A stretch of DNA of 64,000 nucleotides from Gnetum montanum (GCA_015680685.1 MNCI01005444.1:71800-135799), one strand, 5' to 3'; positions 21,040 through 32,853 are shown, numbered from the stretch's first letter. Notes: generated from the letters alone by a model not told the origin. Numbers and translations: made by a program.

Positions 21040-24000
21040 GTATAAATGATCATGCTCATGCATCTCGTGATTGACTAGATCAAGGCAGGGCATACACCCC
21101 AGAAATTGACTGATCCAGGAAGCCCCCTCATCTATCTTTAGGTGGTAGGAAATGAGCCATGTACAGATATTTTTGATTCAGGGTTAGGTTTCAATTTGAT
21201 TTTTCATGATATGTATAAGAACTAGAACCTGCCCCTATTAAAAAAGAGCAACATTCGGCTCAAGCTGGTAGACCATTCCATCACTATTTCTTTGGGATTG
21301 GTGGAGGACATTGTCACCACCATTTGTGGATGGTCTTATCGTATGTATTTCCTTATCATTTGTGTGGAGAATTGTAAGGAGAACTTTCCTATCATAATGG
21401 GAAGAGCCTGGCTAAGCACAGTGGATGCAAGACTAGGACTCTGAGATCTTTCCATTAAAATTTCAAAGGAAAATCCTTTTAAGAAGATCAAGAAGAAGTG
21501 CATTCCATGCATCGTGTACAATGACTAAGGGTGCAAATGTGTGTAGCAGTTATGGTCCACTAAGTAGACATCCATTCAAGCATGCAATCAGTGTACCAAG
21601 GAATCACTGGTTTAATAGTGCCTATACACAGTAGCCACCAATCAAGAGGGCACCCAGTGGCTAACAGCTGACCTTGCTAGTAGCGCATTGTGCATGGAAC
21701 CATTTGAGGGGCTTGTAGAAGCCTACGTAGAAAGCATGGATAAAACGAAATAGGTTCATCAACAGGTCTCCACTGTTGATGACCATGATGGTTGGGGGAA
21801 GCTACAAATCCCTGAGAGGTTCATACAAGATCCCTTGGAGCTCAAGTCTTTACCAGCTCACTTAAAATATGCATTTTTGCAAAATGAAAAGCTGGTAATT
21901 ATCAATGCCACCCTTACTCATGAATAGAAGAAATAGTTGCTAAAGGTGGTGAACAAATGGGATGCTACATTTGCATGGTCATATCCTGAGTTAACTGGAG
22001 TTGATCCTAGACTCTCCCAACATCAGATCTATATTGACCCCTCCATGAAGCCACGATGACAACCACAAAGGCGATTGAACCCCAAACTGAAGCAAGTCAT
22101 CAAAGATGAAATTAAATAGTTGCTAAAGGTAGGGTTCATCTATTCTATTGTCGATAGCAAATGGGTTAGCCCACTCATTATTGTGCCGAAGAAACATGGC
22201 AAATGGAGAGTCTATATTGATTTCTAATTGCTCAACATGGCTACCTTCAAGGATAACTTCCCACTCCCATTTTTGGACTAGGTGTTGGACACCATTGCAG
22301 GGCACCGCTATTATAGCTTTTTGGATGGTTATAATGGGTATAACCAAATCAAAATTGCACTAGAGGACCAAGCCAAAACAACTTTCACAAGTCCATGGGG
22401 AACTTTTGCATACAAGAAGATGCCTTTTGGCCTATGTAATGCACCTGCAATGTTCCAACGCCTTGTCCTCAGTATCTTCTAGCAAAAAATTGGCAATGGG
22501 ATAGAAATATTTATGGATGACTTCTCTAGCTATGGGGCCACGTTCGAGCAAGCCTTGGACCATCTTGAGCAAGTTTTGAAAAGGGGTGTAGACACTAATC
22601 TGTGGCTCAATTGGCAAAAAAGCCAATTAATTATCCAAGAAGGCATTGTGCTAGGGCATCACATCTCATAGACAGGGATTAGCATGGATCCTAAAAATAT
22701 CAAGATCATCCAAGGAATCACTTGACAACCAAGCACCGTAAAAGATGTTTCATCATTCCTTGGCCACAGTGGTTACTATTGGCACTTCATTGAAAATTTC
22801 TCAAAGATTGCCAAGCTATTGGTAGAACTTACAAAGAAAGATGCTCCATTCATCTGGATCAAGGAATGTGAATCTTCATTCCAATTGCTCAAACAAAAAC
22901 TCGTAGAAACTCCAATTCCATAGGCACCTAATTGGTTCAGATCCTTCCACATCATGAAGGATGCATCTAATTATGCCTTGGGATCCATGCTTACATAGTG
23001 TGATGATAAAAAATTTCCATACTATATCCACTATGCAAGCTATAGAATTGTGGGTGATCAACTTAACTACACCACCATCGAAAAGGAGTTGATGGCGGTG
23101 GTGTTTGCCTTGGAAAAATTCCAACACTATGTGCTTGGATACAAGGTGTTCATGGATACTGAGCATAGTGCTATTAGGTTCTTGATGAACAAACCAAAGG
23201 TGAGCCCCTGCATCATCTGGTGGATGGTGATCCTTCAGGAATTTGATCTCACCATGGTAGACCGGAAGCGGATCGAGAATGTGGTGGCTGATCACTTGTC
23301 TCAATTATGATGGGATGAGCCCCTCTCTGACCAATTTCCAAATGAACTCCTCTTTGCAAGTGCCCAAGAAATCCCCTTGGTTCAGCCACATCCTCACCTA
23401 CCTTACAACTCAAAAGTTGCTGAAGAAGTGGGACCATAGGTAGAAATAACAGTTTCTCCATAAGGCCAAGTGCTTCATGGAAATCAGGAGGAACCTTTAC
23501 AAGGTATGCACAAATGGCTTGGTTTGATGGTGTGTCCTTGATGATGATACATTTCACATCCTCCAAGATGCTCATGAGGGTCCTTGTGGGGGCCACTATG
23601 TTGGACGCTACACAACCATTAAGATTGTGCTTGTAGGGTATTACTAGCCCATAATTTTTAGGGCTACACAATGGTTCACCCGCTCTTGCGAATGATGCAA
23701 GAGAGATGGTGGGATGACAACATAGTTGGAGGGATCTCAATAGTGGATCTAGCCACTAGAGCCCTTCGACATCTGGGGAATCTTCTTCATGGGATCCATC
23801 ACACCTCTATCAAACAAAAAGGCGTACATCATCATAGATGTGGACTACTACACAAAGTGGGTAGAAGTGGTAGCTGTTGTCGACTATTCTTCAAATACCG
23901 CCACATGATTTGTCCAACAACAAATCGTCAACAGGTTTGGAGTGCCACGTGCACTCATCTCAAATAGTGACACTCATTTTATGGGTGTCACTTTTTGAAA

Positions 24001-24625
24001 ACTTATGAAACACTTGGGGGTCACACATAAATTTAAAACACCATATTACTCCCAAGCCAATGGGTAGGTTGAAGTTACCAATAGGAAGATCACAAAGATC
24101 CTCACCTGAACTATCCGCAAATATAGGAGGGATTGGAGCACCAAACTTAACGATGTCCTTTGGGACTATCACTCCACTTGGAAACTTCCTATAGGGTACT
24201 CTCCCTATGAGTTAGTGTACAGTAAGCTACCAAAACTTCCAATCTATGCAGAACTCCAAACACTATCCACCGCTAGTGACTTAGGCCTTGACCTACCGCT
24301 AGCACAATGTGAATGACTCATCAACTTAAGTGTGATAGATGAGAATCAATTAGTGGCCCTATCTTCAAATGAGATCCACAAGGCCTACAAAAAAAAATGA
24401 GATGATCTTAGGATTCAAAAAGTCACATTCAGATGTGGAGACAAGGTGTTGTATTGGAACCCCTCACATGTACCATAATCAACCAAGTTCAAATGCTGTG
24501 GAAGGGACCTTACGTTGTCTTTGAGACCTTCCCATCTGGGGCCTCACTTATTCACAAACTTGAGGACCCCACATGAATGTAGTTGGTCAACTAGCAACAA
24601 TTGAAACCTTCCCATGAGCTCCACC
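21040..24625 (+). pseudogene. pol: pol of element A (protease, RT, RNase H, integrase)
   Basis: Pol cuts the polyprotein, copies RNA to DNA and inserts it. Protease (21040-21530) keeps the catalytic FDSG (Asp codon at 21175) and IMGRAWLSTVDA. Reverse transcriptase (about 22050-22720) shows WVSPLIIVPKK, YYSFLDGYNGYNQIKIA, MPFGLCNAPAMFQRL and the catalytic FMDD at 22510-22521. RNase H (about 22930-23310) shows DASNYALGSML and EKELMAVVFALEKFQHYVLG. Integrase (about 23560-24200) keeps GGHYVGRY, PLEPFDIWG and YYSQANG-VEVTNRK, but the first catalytic Asp is lost (DIWGIFFMG) and the second region is altered (ALISNSDTHF). The C-terminal segment (DKVLYWNPSHVP) ends near 24625. Stops occur where copy D has Gln, for example in FLD-stop-VLDT against FVDQVLDT. 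Confidence 0.92.
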
Positions 24626-26204
24626 TAGTCAGGGCTACCACCTCATCATCACCGAGACAACCTCATTTCATTTTTGCATCTCCTCCTTTCCACCTAGTCA
24701 TGGGGGAGACCATCATCCCTGCTAACCCATTCCACTACAACCCTCACTATTTTTGAAATTTTTTGTTTTACACCTTTTTTCTTTTCAACATTGCTCATAT
24801 GTTTGCCAATTCTTGTTAATTTTTCCCTTCTTTGTATGTGTTTCATTTTCAAGTGATTGCTAATAATTCATCTTATTGTCATCAGGTGTCTAGAATGAAT
24901 GGTTTTCATTTTGATGGGTCATGTATAATAGTCCACCTAGTTATCTGGCTCCCACCCTCACATTGTTGTCCTTGGACTTTACGTCTATTTTTAGATCATA
25001 AAATTGGTAGTGAGTCCACGTCATCCACCCATTCACCCACTCAATGGTTTTCCTTACGTTCGAAACATGCAACCCATTCACTTAAAAATATTTTAATTAA
25101 TGTGTGACTTGTGTAGTTCCCAGACTCGAGGATGACCCAACGGTTGGAATCAGGTGTGACTTCAAGGGGAATGCAAAATTCATCATCCTCTTCTGTTCCC
25201 CAAGTGGCTAATGTGTCCTTACAGATTTCCTACCACTCCACGTTCTTCTCTACAAGGAAGCTCCTGGGAAATTTGACCTTGCATGATGTGGTCCTCATGG
25301 AAAAATTCAGAAAAAAAACATGAGGATTCAAAGCACACCCCTTGGTTGAATGCATGCAAACAAGCATGGGTCTTTGCATGGTGTGGTTCCCATGAAAGCA
25401 TGAAAAAACATCAAGTCATCACTATGTGGAAATTCAGAGCACACGCCTTAGACTACCTCTCATGGGCCACAATCACTAGTTACGAGACTTCCTTTGTCCC
25501 CTCTAAATTAGTCTTGTTTCACTTCCTTCTTCTCACATTTGTTGGAGTGCTGGTTCTCTATGGATGCATTCCTATCTACTTGGGGGATGGCCAAGGCTTC
25601 ACCTATTGCTAAGATGTCACTATATGCAGATGGTTTTGGGTTTGAACTCAGGAAAGGTTCTACCGAGTCACTTAAACACAACTACACACAATGTTTCATG
25701 TGACCGATGATTGGAATTCCCATTCTCTCATCTCTCTCTTCACCCATTTCTCTCTGTAACTCACCTGACTACCCATCTTATGTTTTGAGAGTTTGTCATG
25801 GTTTCCATGGACTTTTCATGCCTTGGCAGGTTCACTTGGATGGGTGTCTTAACTTGCGATCACCATTTCTTCATCCCTGAGACCACAGACTCTAATATTA
25901 AGGATATGTAAGGGCTATTACAACTATCGCTTACTATGGGAAGGACACACTTGCATATTCTTGGTATCATTTGTTAAGCCCCCGCATCCTTTTGATTTTG
26001 TGGTTGATTATTTTCCTATCCCATCGCTCAATTTCTTCCTTATGGAGTTCTTTTTTTTTCCATGTTCTCCTACCTTTGACTCTTTTTCTAGCCCAGGTTA
26101 CCTTCCTTGTGTTCTTGATTGCATTCCTGGTCTCTTATGCTCCTCAACCACCCCAATTTGGAATTTTAAATTCATTTTTAGGCTTTTTATGGGTTGGTCA
26201 ATGC
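24626..26204 (+). other. non-coding spacer of element A between pol and U3-like block
   Basis: T- and C-rich sequence with no conserved protein. Its first part (24700-24800, poly-T and TTTTACACC) resembles the matching position in element B (38550-38750, read on minus), so it is an old part of the element and not a later insertion. Overlapping open frames at 25961-26252 are low-complexity hydrophobic translations and are not taken as genes. Confidence 0.6.
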
Positions 26205-26320
26205 TGGTCAACAGGTGCGACCCCCTACGTATATAGGGTCCCATATACGTAGCCCCCTGGGTATACGCAGCCCTGTATATGTAGCCCTATTGACGCAGCA
26301 TCCAATCCCTATATATATGG
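26205..26320 (+). promoter_or_regulatory. internal U3-like promoter block upstream of ORF3 (element A)
   Basis: Begins TGGTCAACAG (26205-26214), then carries GC-rich imperfect repeats such as CATATACGTAGCCCC and CCCTGTATATGTAG, ending in the TATA-like CTATATATATGG (26310-26320). The 14-base CCCTGTATATGTAG is identical in the U3 of this element's own 3' LTR (about 29869-29882). The ORF3 ATG lies about 415 bp downstream. Element B has an equivalent block at the same place. That it acted as a promoter is inferred. Confidence 0.65.
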
Positions 26321-26449
26321 CCATTGTGCTTTGATTTTTCATCATTTTGCAAACAAATTGGGAGGAGATTTTGCCATTTTTTCTGATGAACACCTACATT
26401 CCATCGTGCATCTGCATCTACAGATCCTTGCCCTCTTAAGCACCTAGAG

Positions 26450-26734
26450 GTATGCTCTGAGTCGTGGGAGGGTGAAGCTTATGAGTAATTAATCAATCAA
26501 TTAATTAATTAGTTAATTAAGACTTCGTACCTCAAAAGGGAAGAAACGAAAACAATAAGATTAAACTCCAACTTATTCCTTGATTGTTTTTGGCTCTAAC
26601 CCATGAATTAACACTTCGAGGGACTTAATGGGGGACCCATGCCAACAACATAACTTAGTCAAACTGAGAAGGTGTATAAGGACTAGTTTGAGCTACTTAT
26701 GCATGGTCTAATGGGTGGTTATGTTTGATTGTAG
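26450..26734 (+). other. candidate 5'-leader intron ending at the ORF3 ATG (element A)
   Basis: Donor CTAGAG|GTATGC at 26449/26450 and acceptor TTTGATTGTAG|ATG at 26734/26735, 285 nt apart. Element B has the same layout (donor AAGAG|GTAAGA, acceptor TGATTATAG|ATG, 298 nt). In both, the AG falls directly before the ATG of ORF3. The acceptor could alternatively be joined to a donor in the main LTR leader to make a subgenomic mRNA. Confidence 0.55.
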
Positions 26735-29577
26735 ATGACACCCAAACTAGGTGAAGGACCATCACAACCAAGGGACAAGCATCCATAAATGGGAAGGGGA
26801 CGAGGCATACAACAACCAAAGCATGCAGAGGGCTCTCATGCAACTGGCCCCCTCAACGAAGGACTTGATGTGAAATCTGTCCATTAGATACTTGAAGAGG
26901 AGTTGCCTACCGAGCAATCGTAGGGAGATGAAACTCCGAGGATAGCACCAAAGCTTGAGGTCACCTTGACCCAAGCCTGTGTTGATGCTATCAAGCTACA
27001 AGAAGTGCAACAGATGGTGCTACAGGAGCTAAACTTGGGACCATTTCTCAAAAATGCACCAGAAGATGTGAGACTCCAATTGCAAAGTTATCCTATGTGA
27101 TTGATCATCACAACCAGTGGTGAATGGTACCTAGGAGAAACCTATCTCTTTTGGACGAATCGACAACTGGGGTTTAGAGTAAGGATTAAGGACAATTATG
27201 TCTCTTACTCTGTAGAGGTAATAGCAAAAGATCTAGATTTACCAGAGACTGAAGTAGATGTGGCAGAGATCTCAAAACAAGCAGACCCTGAGGTAAAAGG
27301 GGAGTGGATTTGGTAGTGCAATGGGGTAGATCACAAGGAGTTTGGCACCTTAATGACCATGGAGAGGGTGTATTCAAAGATCACATCTTACCATCTAAAC
27401 CAAATGGTAAGACCCAAAAAAATCATGGCCTTCTCCACTCATGCTTGTGCCTCCTTGAGTAGAAAATTTCCAATGAGTCTTCCACAGTTGATATTCTTGG
27501 AGATTGAAAAAAGGTTCGATGAAAGAAAACGTGAAAGACGAGCTCTTCCCTTTTCTTGCATAATTAAAAAATTGTGCAAATGGGCAAGGATAGCATGTTA
27601 CATCAATTATACACTTCGGCATGCCTCGATTGCCTCATGGCATGAAATGATAAAGGATAGGACTCCTACCATCACATAGATGAGGAAGAGCAGCAACCAC
27701 CTCCACCACCTATGCAAATGACAAGGTCAGGTTCGTAGACTATTGCAAAACACATTCAAAAAATCTAACAATCACTCTTGAGCTAGCAAGAGCAATTTGG
27801 CAGGATTGGTGGAGGGGAAGACCCTTCAGTTTAGCACCCTACAATGAGCCACATGGAGCAAGTGACTCAATCAGTCAGTTTGTTAGAAAGAGCAGGGCCG
27901 ATGTTCTCCTCCACCCAAACACAAGTGTCAACAAGAATAGATCCTAGCATCCAAGAGATAACAGTATCAACCCAACATTTATTTCCTAAAATTTAAGGAA
28001 ATGCTACTACCTTCTTGGTACACTTGGAAGATGGTGAAGGGGTGACAGTCCTAGTGATGCAACACCAAGGATAGGAGATTGTGGCCGAAGTGGTTGCTGA
28101 TACAATTGCTATAGTTCTCAACACACCGGTGACACTTGTACCAGGTGTACATGGGCTTCAAGATGTACAAGCATCCGCCAGAACTTCATGTAGCAAGATT
28201 GATGTAGCATAACATGAAGAACTATTAGATCGACTAGTAGGGACCGAGCAACCACTTCTGTATGTCTTTGATCTTCTGGATAACATCATTGCAATCCCAT
28301 TAGAGCTACTTTCAGCAAGGAATAAGAGCCTTGTTTTGGAAGGGAAACTTGAAGCTACTTCAGCCACTTGTCAATGCTTAGGAATAGAAGTTTTCTAGTT
28401 AAGAGCCAAACTTGCCAATCTAGCTCTCCTCAACCATGAGCTCACCAGAGATGAAGCTTCTCAATAGTTTTAGGTTAAACTTCAAATAATTGAGGATGAG
28501 TGAGAGTCAACGATCTTTGATAAGGCCTTGCTAGATGCTCAGACATACAGTTTAGACAAGGACTTGGCAAAGGTTTGCCAAGAGAATGTTAGGTTGACCA
28601 TGGAGGTCCATCGCTTGTGTAATGTTGGTGTCAAAAATGAGCACATAAAAAATTTTATTCACCAACAGCAAGAAGAGCTAGCCAGGGTGAGTGCTGATGT
28701 GAGAAGGTTGGTCACTGAGAACCAAAATCTATCCATGGAGGAGGTTCAAACTTTGCGACAAAAATCTTCCATCAAAATTACCACTTGGAAGAACGAGGCC
28801 CTGAAATTTGAAAAAATAAAGAATCATTACAGGGACCAAGTGGGATTGCAAAAGGGAGTAAATGAAAAAGAAATTGAGGTCGTAAAGGCTAAAATGAGCC
28901 AAGTGCTCTAGCAACTCTGAGAGGGAGGTGAGGCATGACAACCTATCTTTGATGGGTTGAATGCCTACAATAAAGCTGAAATCTACCTTAAGGAGCTTCA
29001 GATTGACGAAATGATAGAATATATGGAGCTTGCCAACCTTAATTATGCAAACCTGGCTATGCTCATAGCTGGAAGACCATGGTCTAACCTAGAGAAACAA
29101 GTGTCCACCTCATATTCTTTATACGAGGGCAAGTTCCAAGTGCACAAAGCGACAAAGCAGAAATTGGAAATAGCAAACGCAAAACTCGAGGTTCTCCACA
29201 TGAGTTTTAAAGGATAGCATGCAGTTTCGGAGAAATTTGCCCATTGAATGAATGACTACCAGCAGCTACAAACATCAATTCAAGCATTCGACATCAAACG
29301 AAAATAGTTTGTAGCCTGGTTCATTAATTTGAAAGAGCTCCTTCTTACATTGCCATGTCCTTGGGAAGTTCATGTTCCAGCACACATTGGTGAAGCCACA
29401 TGGATAGTGAACGATCCTAGAAGAAAAATGGAAAATATGAGGGCCCTCTCGGAGGCTTTTCGATTGCCTCTAGAATTTGTAGCTGCAACGGGGTAGCCAT
29501 CATTCATGCCACCACCACTGCATGGGCCAGAGGCTGGTGAAGGATCATCGGAACCACCACCACCAAGAATGGTGTGA
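26735..29577 (+). pseudogene. ORF3 of element A: Athila-type 3' ORF with coiled-coil half
   Basis: A third sense-strand gene of about 2.84 kb, start MTPKLGEGPSQ, broken by stops and frameshifts. First half (27000-27680): LTQACVDAIK, EWYLGETYLFW, GVDHKEFGTL, FSTHACASLS, LPFSCIIKKLCKWA and TLRHASIASWHEM. This resembles the env-like or plant-transposon-protein region that follows integrase in Athila elements, which is an inference. Middle (about 28005-28200): GNATTFLVHLEDGEG. Second half (28390-29290): long charged helix, for example LAKVCQENVRLTMEVHRL and ITTWKNEALKFEKIKNHY, predicted coiled coil. C-terminus: LPCPWEVHVPAHIGEATW (about 29350-29405) and a Pro-rich tail. All blocks recur in element B. 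No membrane segment or signal peptide was seen. Function unknown. Confidence 0.8.
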
Positions 29578-29810
29578 TCTTTTCTAGTAATTTTTGCATC
29601 CTTCTACATGATAGAGACTCCAGGAATAGCAAGGTGTTTAATTTTGTCTCTGAACACCATCATTTTTGTAATTTTTCTTTCTTTGTACACTCGGGCACTT
29701 GGTAAAATTGATGTTGTATCATGTGTGTATGTGTGTTATGTGTGTTGTAAATAAAAGTCCATACATTCCAAATTCTAAGAGGAACTCAAGGACGAGGTTT
29801 TACTTAGTTG

Positions 29811-29818
29811 TGAGGGTA
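29811..29818 (+). other. polypurine tract of element A
   Basis: TGAGGGTA directly before the 3' LTR. The matching position of element B reads ATGGGGATA. It would prime plus-strand synthesis. Short and partly degraded. Confidence 0.5.
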
Positions 29819-30749
29819 TGATGAAGTGTTTGTTGGTTGCTACATCTACTAGGCCATGTATACAAGACCCTGTATATGTAGCTGTGTCGACGTAGCCCCA
29901 TATACGTGGCCCTGTCGATGCGGCCCCGTCGACACATCCTTCCATGCATCGACGTGGCCCTGTTTATGCGGCACCTTTTTCGACCTATAAATAAGAGGGT
30001 TCCCACCGCTCTTAGGTATCTTTTTGTCACTTGTAGAGAAGCTCTTGTTGTTTGTTCCCACAAGATTTAGAATATTTTCCAAGTGCCCGCAGTAGGTGTA
30101 AAGAAGGTGTCTGGCTCTTTATTCGAGCACTAATGTATCTGAGCCCATTGACATGAATGGAAATAAAGACGAGCTTTCAAAAATTCCTTGTAGCATTTGG
30201 AATTAGCCATTTAATGCATTTAATAGCTCAATATTTCTATGCTTTGATAATTACTTAAGTTTCTCTTATTATTAGTTTAATCACTATCACTCATTTATAG
30301 TTCATAGAAACCATAAGTACGACCATCTCGAACACAAACCCAACACTTGGTAACCTAGTGATGTTTAACATCTGGCAACCCAGTAGTGGTTAGGGGATGC
30401 TCAGAACATGCCCAGAAGCTGGGATCAGATACTTATGCTAGGAATATTTACAATACAGATTAGGATAATTATAGATTAGATAATAGTTCATTCCTTACTT
30501 TCCATACCTTAATTAGACATCAAAAGATAAAGTAAAAAGCTATAAAAATTATTTGACTCAATCTCACTTAACCATCACCACTAGAACATCACAAGTAAGA
30601 TTGGGAAGACGATGATCATTCTAAACCAAGGTTTTGCTAGTTAGGGTCTGGTGTATGCAAAGTACTTACTGTCTACGGAATTCGACCGAGTTGCGTGTGA
30701 ACGCCCGTGATTCATATGGTTGGGCGTAGGGGTATATAGCCACTCATCA
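29819..30749 (+). repeat. 3' LTR of element A (931 bp)
   Basis: Starts TGATGAAGTGTTTGTTGG and ends CACTCATCA. It has more U3 repeat units than the 5' LTR, a TATA box at 29986-29993 and the same conserved end block. The extra length suggests U3 repeats change in number between copies. Confidence 0.92.
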
Positions 30750-30754
30750 AATAC
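30750..30754. other. target-site duplication AATAC, right copy
   Basis: AATAC immediately after the element A 3' LTR, identical to 17507-17511. Confidence 0.9.
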
Positions 30755-31300
30755 AAAGCACAATCATAGCTAAAGAATATTCTCAAAAAAGGGATTGATT
30801 ATGATGAAATATTTTTTCTAGTAGTAAAATTAATATTGATAATATCATTTTTATCTATCACAATTATTTATGATCTTGAACTTCAACAAATGGATGTGAA
30901 AACAACATTCCTCAATGGTAATCTTGAGGAAAAAATATATACAATTCACCCTAAATGATATGAAATAAAAGGAAAAGAGCATATGGTGTGTCGATTATTA
31001 AAATTGTTATATAAACTCAAATAAGAACTAAGGCTATGAAATAAACAGTTTAATGACCACATGATAAATTTTGGCTCTATTAGAAGTGTTGAAGACTCTT
31101 ATGTGTATGTTAACAATACAAGTAAAAAATACATTATTTTATTTCTATATGATGATAATATGTTAATAGCAGGAAATGACATACATGATATTCAAGAGTT
31201 GAAACTTCATTTGTCTTCTCAATTAAGATAAAGAATCTTAGTGCTACATAAAAGATTCTCGGAATGCAAAGTTAAAAAGTTAAGAAAAATTGGTTTGTCT
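30750..31300 (+). pseudogene. Ty1/copia reverse transcriptase fragment, right part
   Basis: Starts at the second AATAC and continues the frame interrupted at 17511 (YKA..., LKKGIDYDEIF). Copia-specific blocks follow: YDLELQQMDVKTTFLNGNLEE (the D-V-K-T-x-F-L-N-G motif, about 30870-30935), KEHMVCRLLKLLYKLK (about 30975-31025) and FLYDDNMLIAGNDI (YVDDM.. motif, here YDDNM, about 31140-31185). Stops and changed catalytic residues show decay. The similarity fades after about 31300. No copia LTRs are visible. Confidence 0.85.
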
Positions 31301-31834
31301 TGGAAATTTTTCATATGTTGAAAATTATGTATCCAATTCCATTTTACAAGTATACCCTTTAATTTTTGTTAGGGTTTTTTCCTTTAGATTTAGCATTAGC
31401 AATAATGAAGTTTTAGAACATCTCTTTTATGCACAAGTTAGTTGTCGCTCTTTGCTTGTAATGAATTTTGAAAATACAAAGGTAAATTAAACCTTTATTT
31501 TTAAAATTGTACATTGATGATTTGCTCCAACTATCAATCTTGATTAGTTGACTAGACTAATGAGGTTTAAAACTTTCGACTATAACGACATTTAACTAGA
31601 TCAACAAGGGTTAAGAATTTGGATTATAGATTTGGAGGTCAAAGGTTCAATTCTAAGCTCCAAATTTAGAAATCTTACATGTGATTTGAAATATTACATG
31701 CAATTTATATATTTCTCTCTAATGATGATGAATGATTTGGTGATTCTTATGGCTACATAACCTTTCACTACCAAATCTTACATGTGATTTATATATTTTT
31801 CTTACATGATGATGGATGATTTGATGCTAAGAAA

Positions 31835-32345
31835 TTTAATCCAGTTAGCCTTAACATATTCTAATTTTTATGGTTGTATAACCTTGCAAATTTGTTAACA
31901 GAAATTACAATACTTTCTATCTTCCCATAAGCATTTAATCCCATTAAATAATTCCCTTAGACTATGAATTCACAACGATAAATCTTACATGTCATTTATA
32001 TATTTATCATTTCATTTTTTTTTTGTTTTTTATTTTTTGTTTTTTATCTTGTACATTAGACTTTTGGTAAGAACCATTATTCATTTGAAGTGATAGTAAG
32101 ATACCTATTTTTTAAGTTCAAGACTTAGGGGATGCTTGCCCACTTGAAGAGATTAGGCTTGCAGTCATTCACAAACCATCTAGACCTAGCTTGTAGTAGA
32201 AATTTAGTCTAGAAAGCCTTAGCATATTTTGATTCTTATGGATGCATAGCTTTGCAAATTTGCTAACAAAGACAATGCATTTAACCATAATAAAGAGTGC
32301 ACTTAGACTAGGGAATTCACATTGTAGAATTATTAAGGTGGGCAT
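31835..32345. repeat. diverged direct repeat (31835-31985 and 32205-32345)
   Basis: Both segments contain, in order, a TTTA(A/G)TC...AGCCTTA.CATATT block, TT(A/G)CAAATTTG(T/C)TAACA, CATTTAA(T/C)C and CTTAGACTA...GAATTCACA. They are separated by a T-rich stretch near 32005-32045. The origin is unknown and they could be LINE untranslated sequence. Confidence 0.5.
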
Positions 32346-32479
32346 GATTTGCTATTCCTAGAGAAATTTGACACAAATTAAATTTAGCAATAGAACAAGG
32401 ATTAAATTAATATTCAAAAATTAGTAAAACTATATTGTTGTATAAAAAAGGACATAAAAATAATTTGAAAAATTATTAA

Positions 32480-32853
32480 ATGATTGTTTAACTAATATTT
32501 TTGCTCATATATTAAGCACACTATTAGAAAGGAGAATCAATTTTGGAGCTAATGGAAAAGATGTTAAGCACAAGATTTGAAGGAAACCACGACAAGTTAA
32601 GATGTTAGGAAAGTTTTAAACAAAGTTACTCTATTATTGGTCACTTAGTTACTTTTAGACATTGTATGGAATTTGTAAAAATGCCTAATAGAAAATTTTT
32701 TATTTATTTTATTGATTTTGCAAAAGTATATTATTTAGTAATTTTCATACAAAACTATGGTTGTGCTTGCATAAAATTGGTATTCCTTCATATTTGATTA
32801 CAACAACTCAGAGATTATATGAGGAAGTAATTATTGAAATTATAGATAATAAT
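32480..32853 (+). pseudogene. second LINE, reverse transcriptase, left part
   Basis: Translations in shifting frames give YSIIGHLVTFRHCMEF, NRKFFIYFIDFAKVYY and HKIGIPSYLITTTQRLYEEV. These match the LINE reverse-transcriptase run S-T-x-D-H-L-x-T-L-R-H, F-x-C-F-V-D-F-x-K-A-F-D and R-L-Y-E-x-V. The reading stops at 32853 where element B begins and resumes near 44713 with the next part of the same domain. This family differs from the RTE LINE at 15560. Confidence 0.75.

Larger units (their letters stand above)
17512..30749 (+). mobile_element. element A: complete Athila-like Ty3/gypsy retrotransposon, 13.2 kb
   Basis: Bounded by two LTRs (17512-18413 and 29819-30749) and a perfect AATAC duplication. 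Inside, in order, are an Asp-type primer site, gag, pol, a 2.1-kb spacer with a U3-like block and candidate intron, ORF3 and a purine tract. Pol sequence patterns (FMDDFSSYG, PLEPFDIWG, SPYELVYSKLPKLP) fit the Athila lineage. Stops are frequent in all genes, several at positions where another copy has Gln. The LTRs differ at many sites, mainly transitions, and in the number of U3 repeats, so the insertion is old. It landed in a Ty1/copia reverse transcriptase gene. Confidence 0.93.

Noticed and set aside
25961-26252. Overlapping hydrophobic open frames in element A
   Set aside because: They lie in a T/C-rich spacer, overlap each other in different frames and run into the U3-like block. The matching spacer of element B encodes nothing similar.
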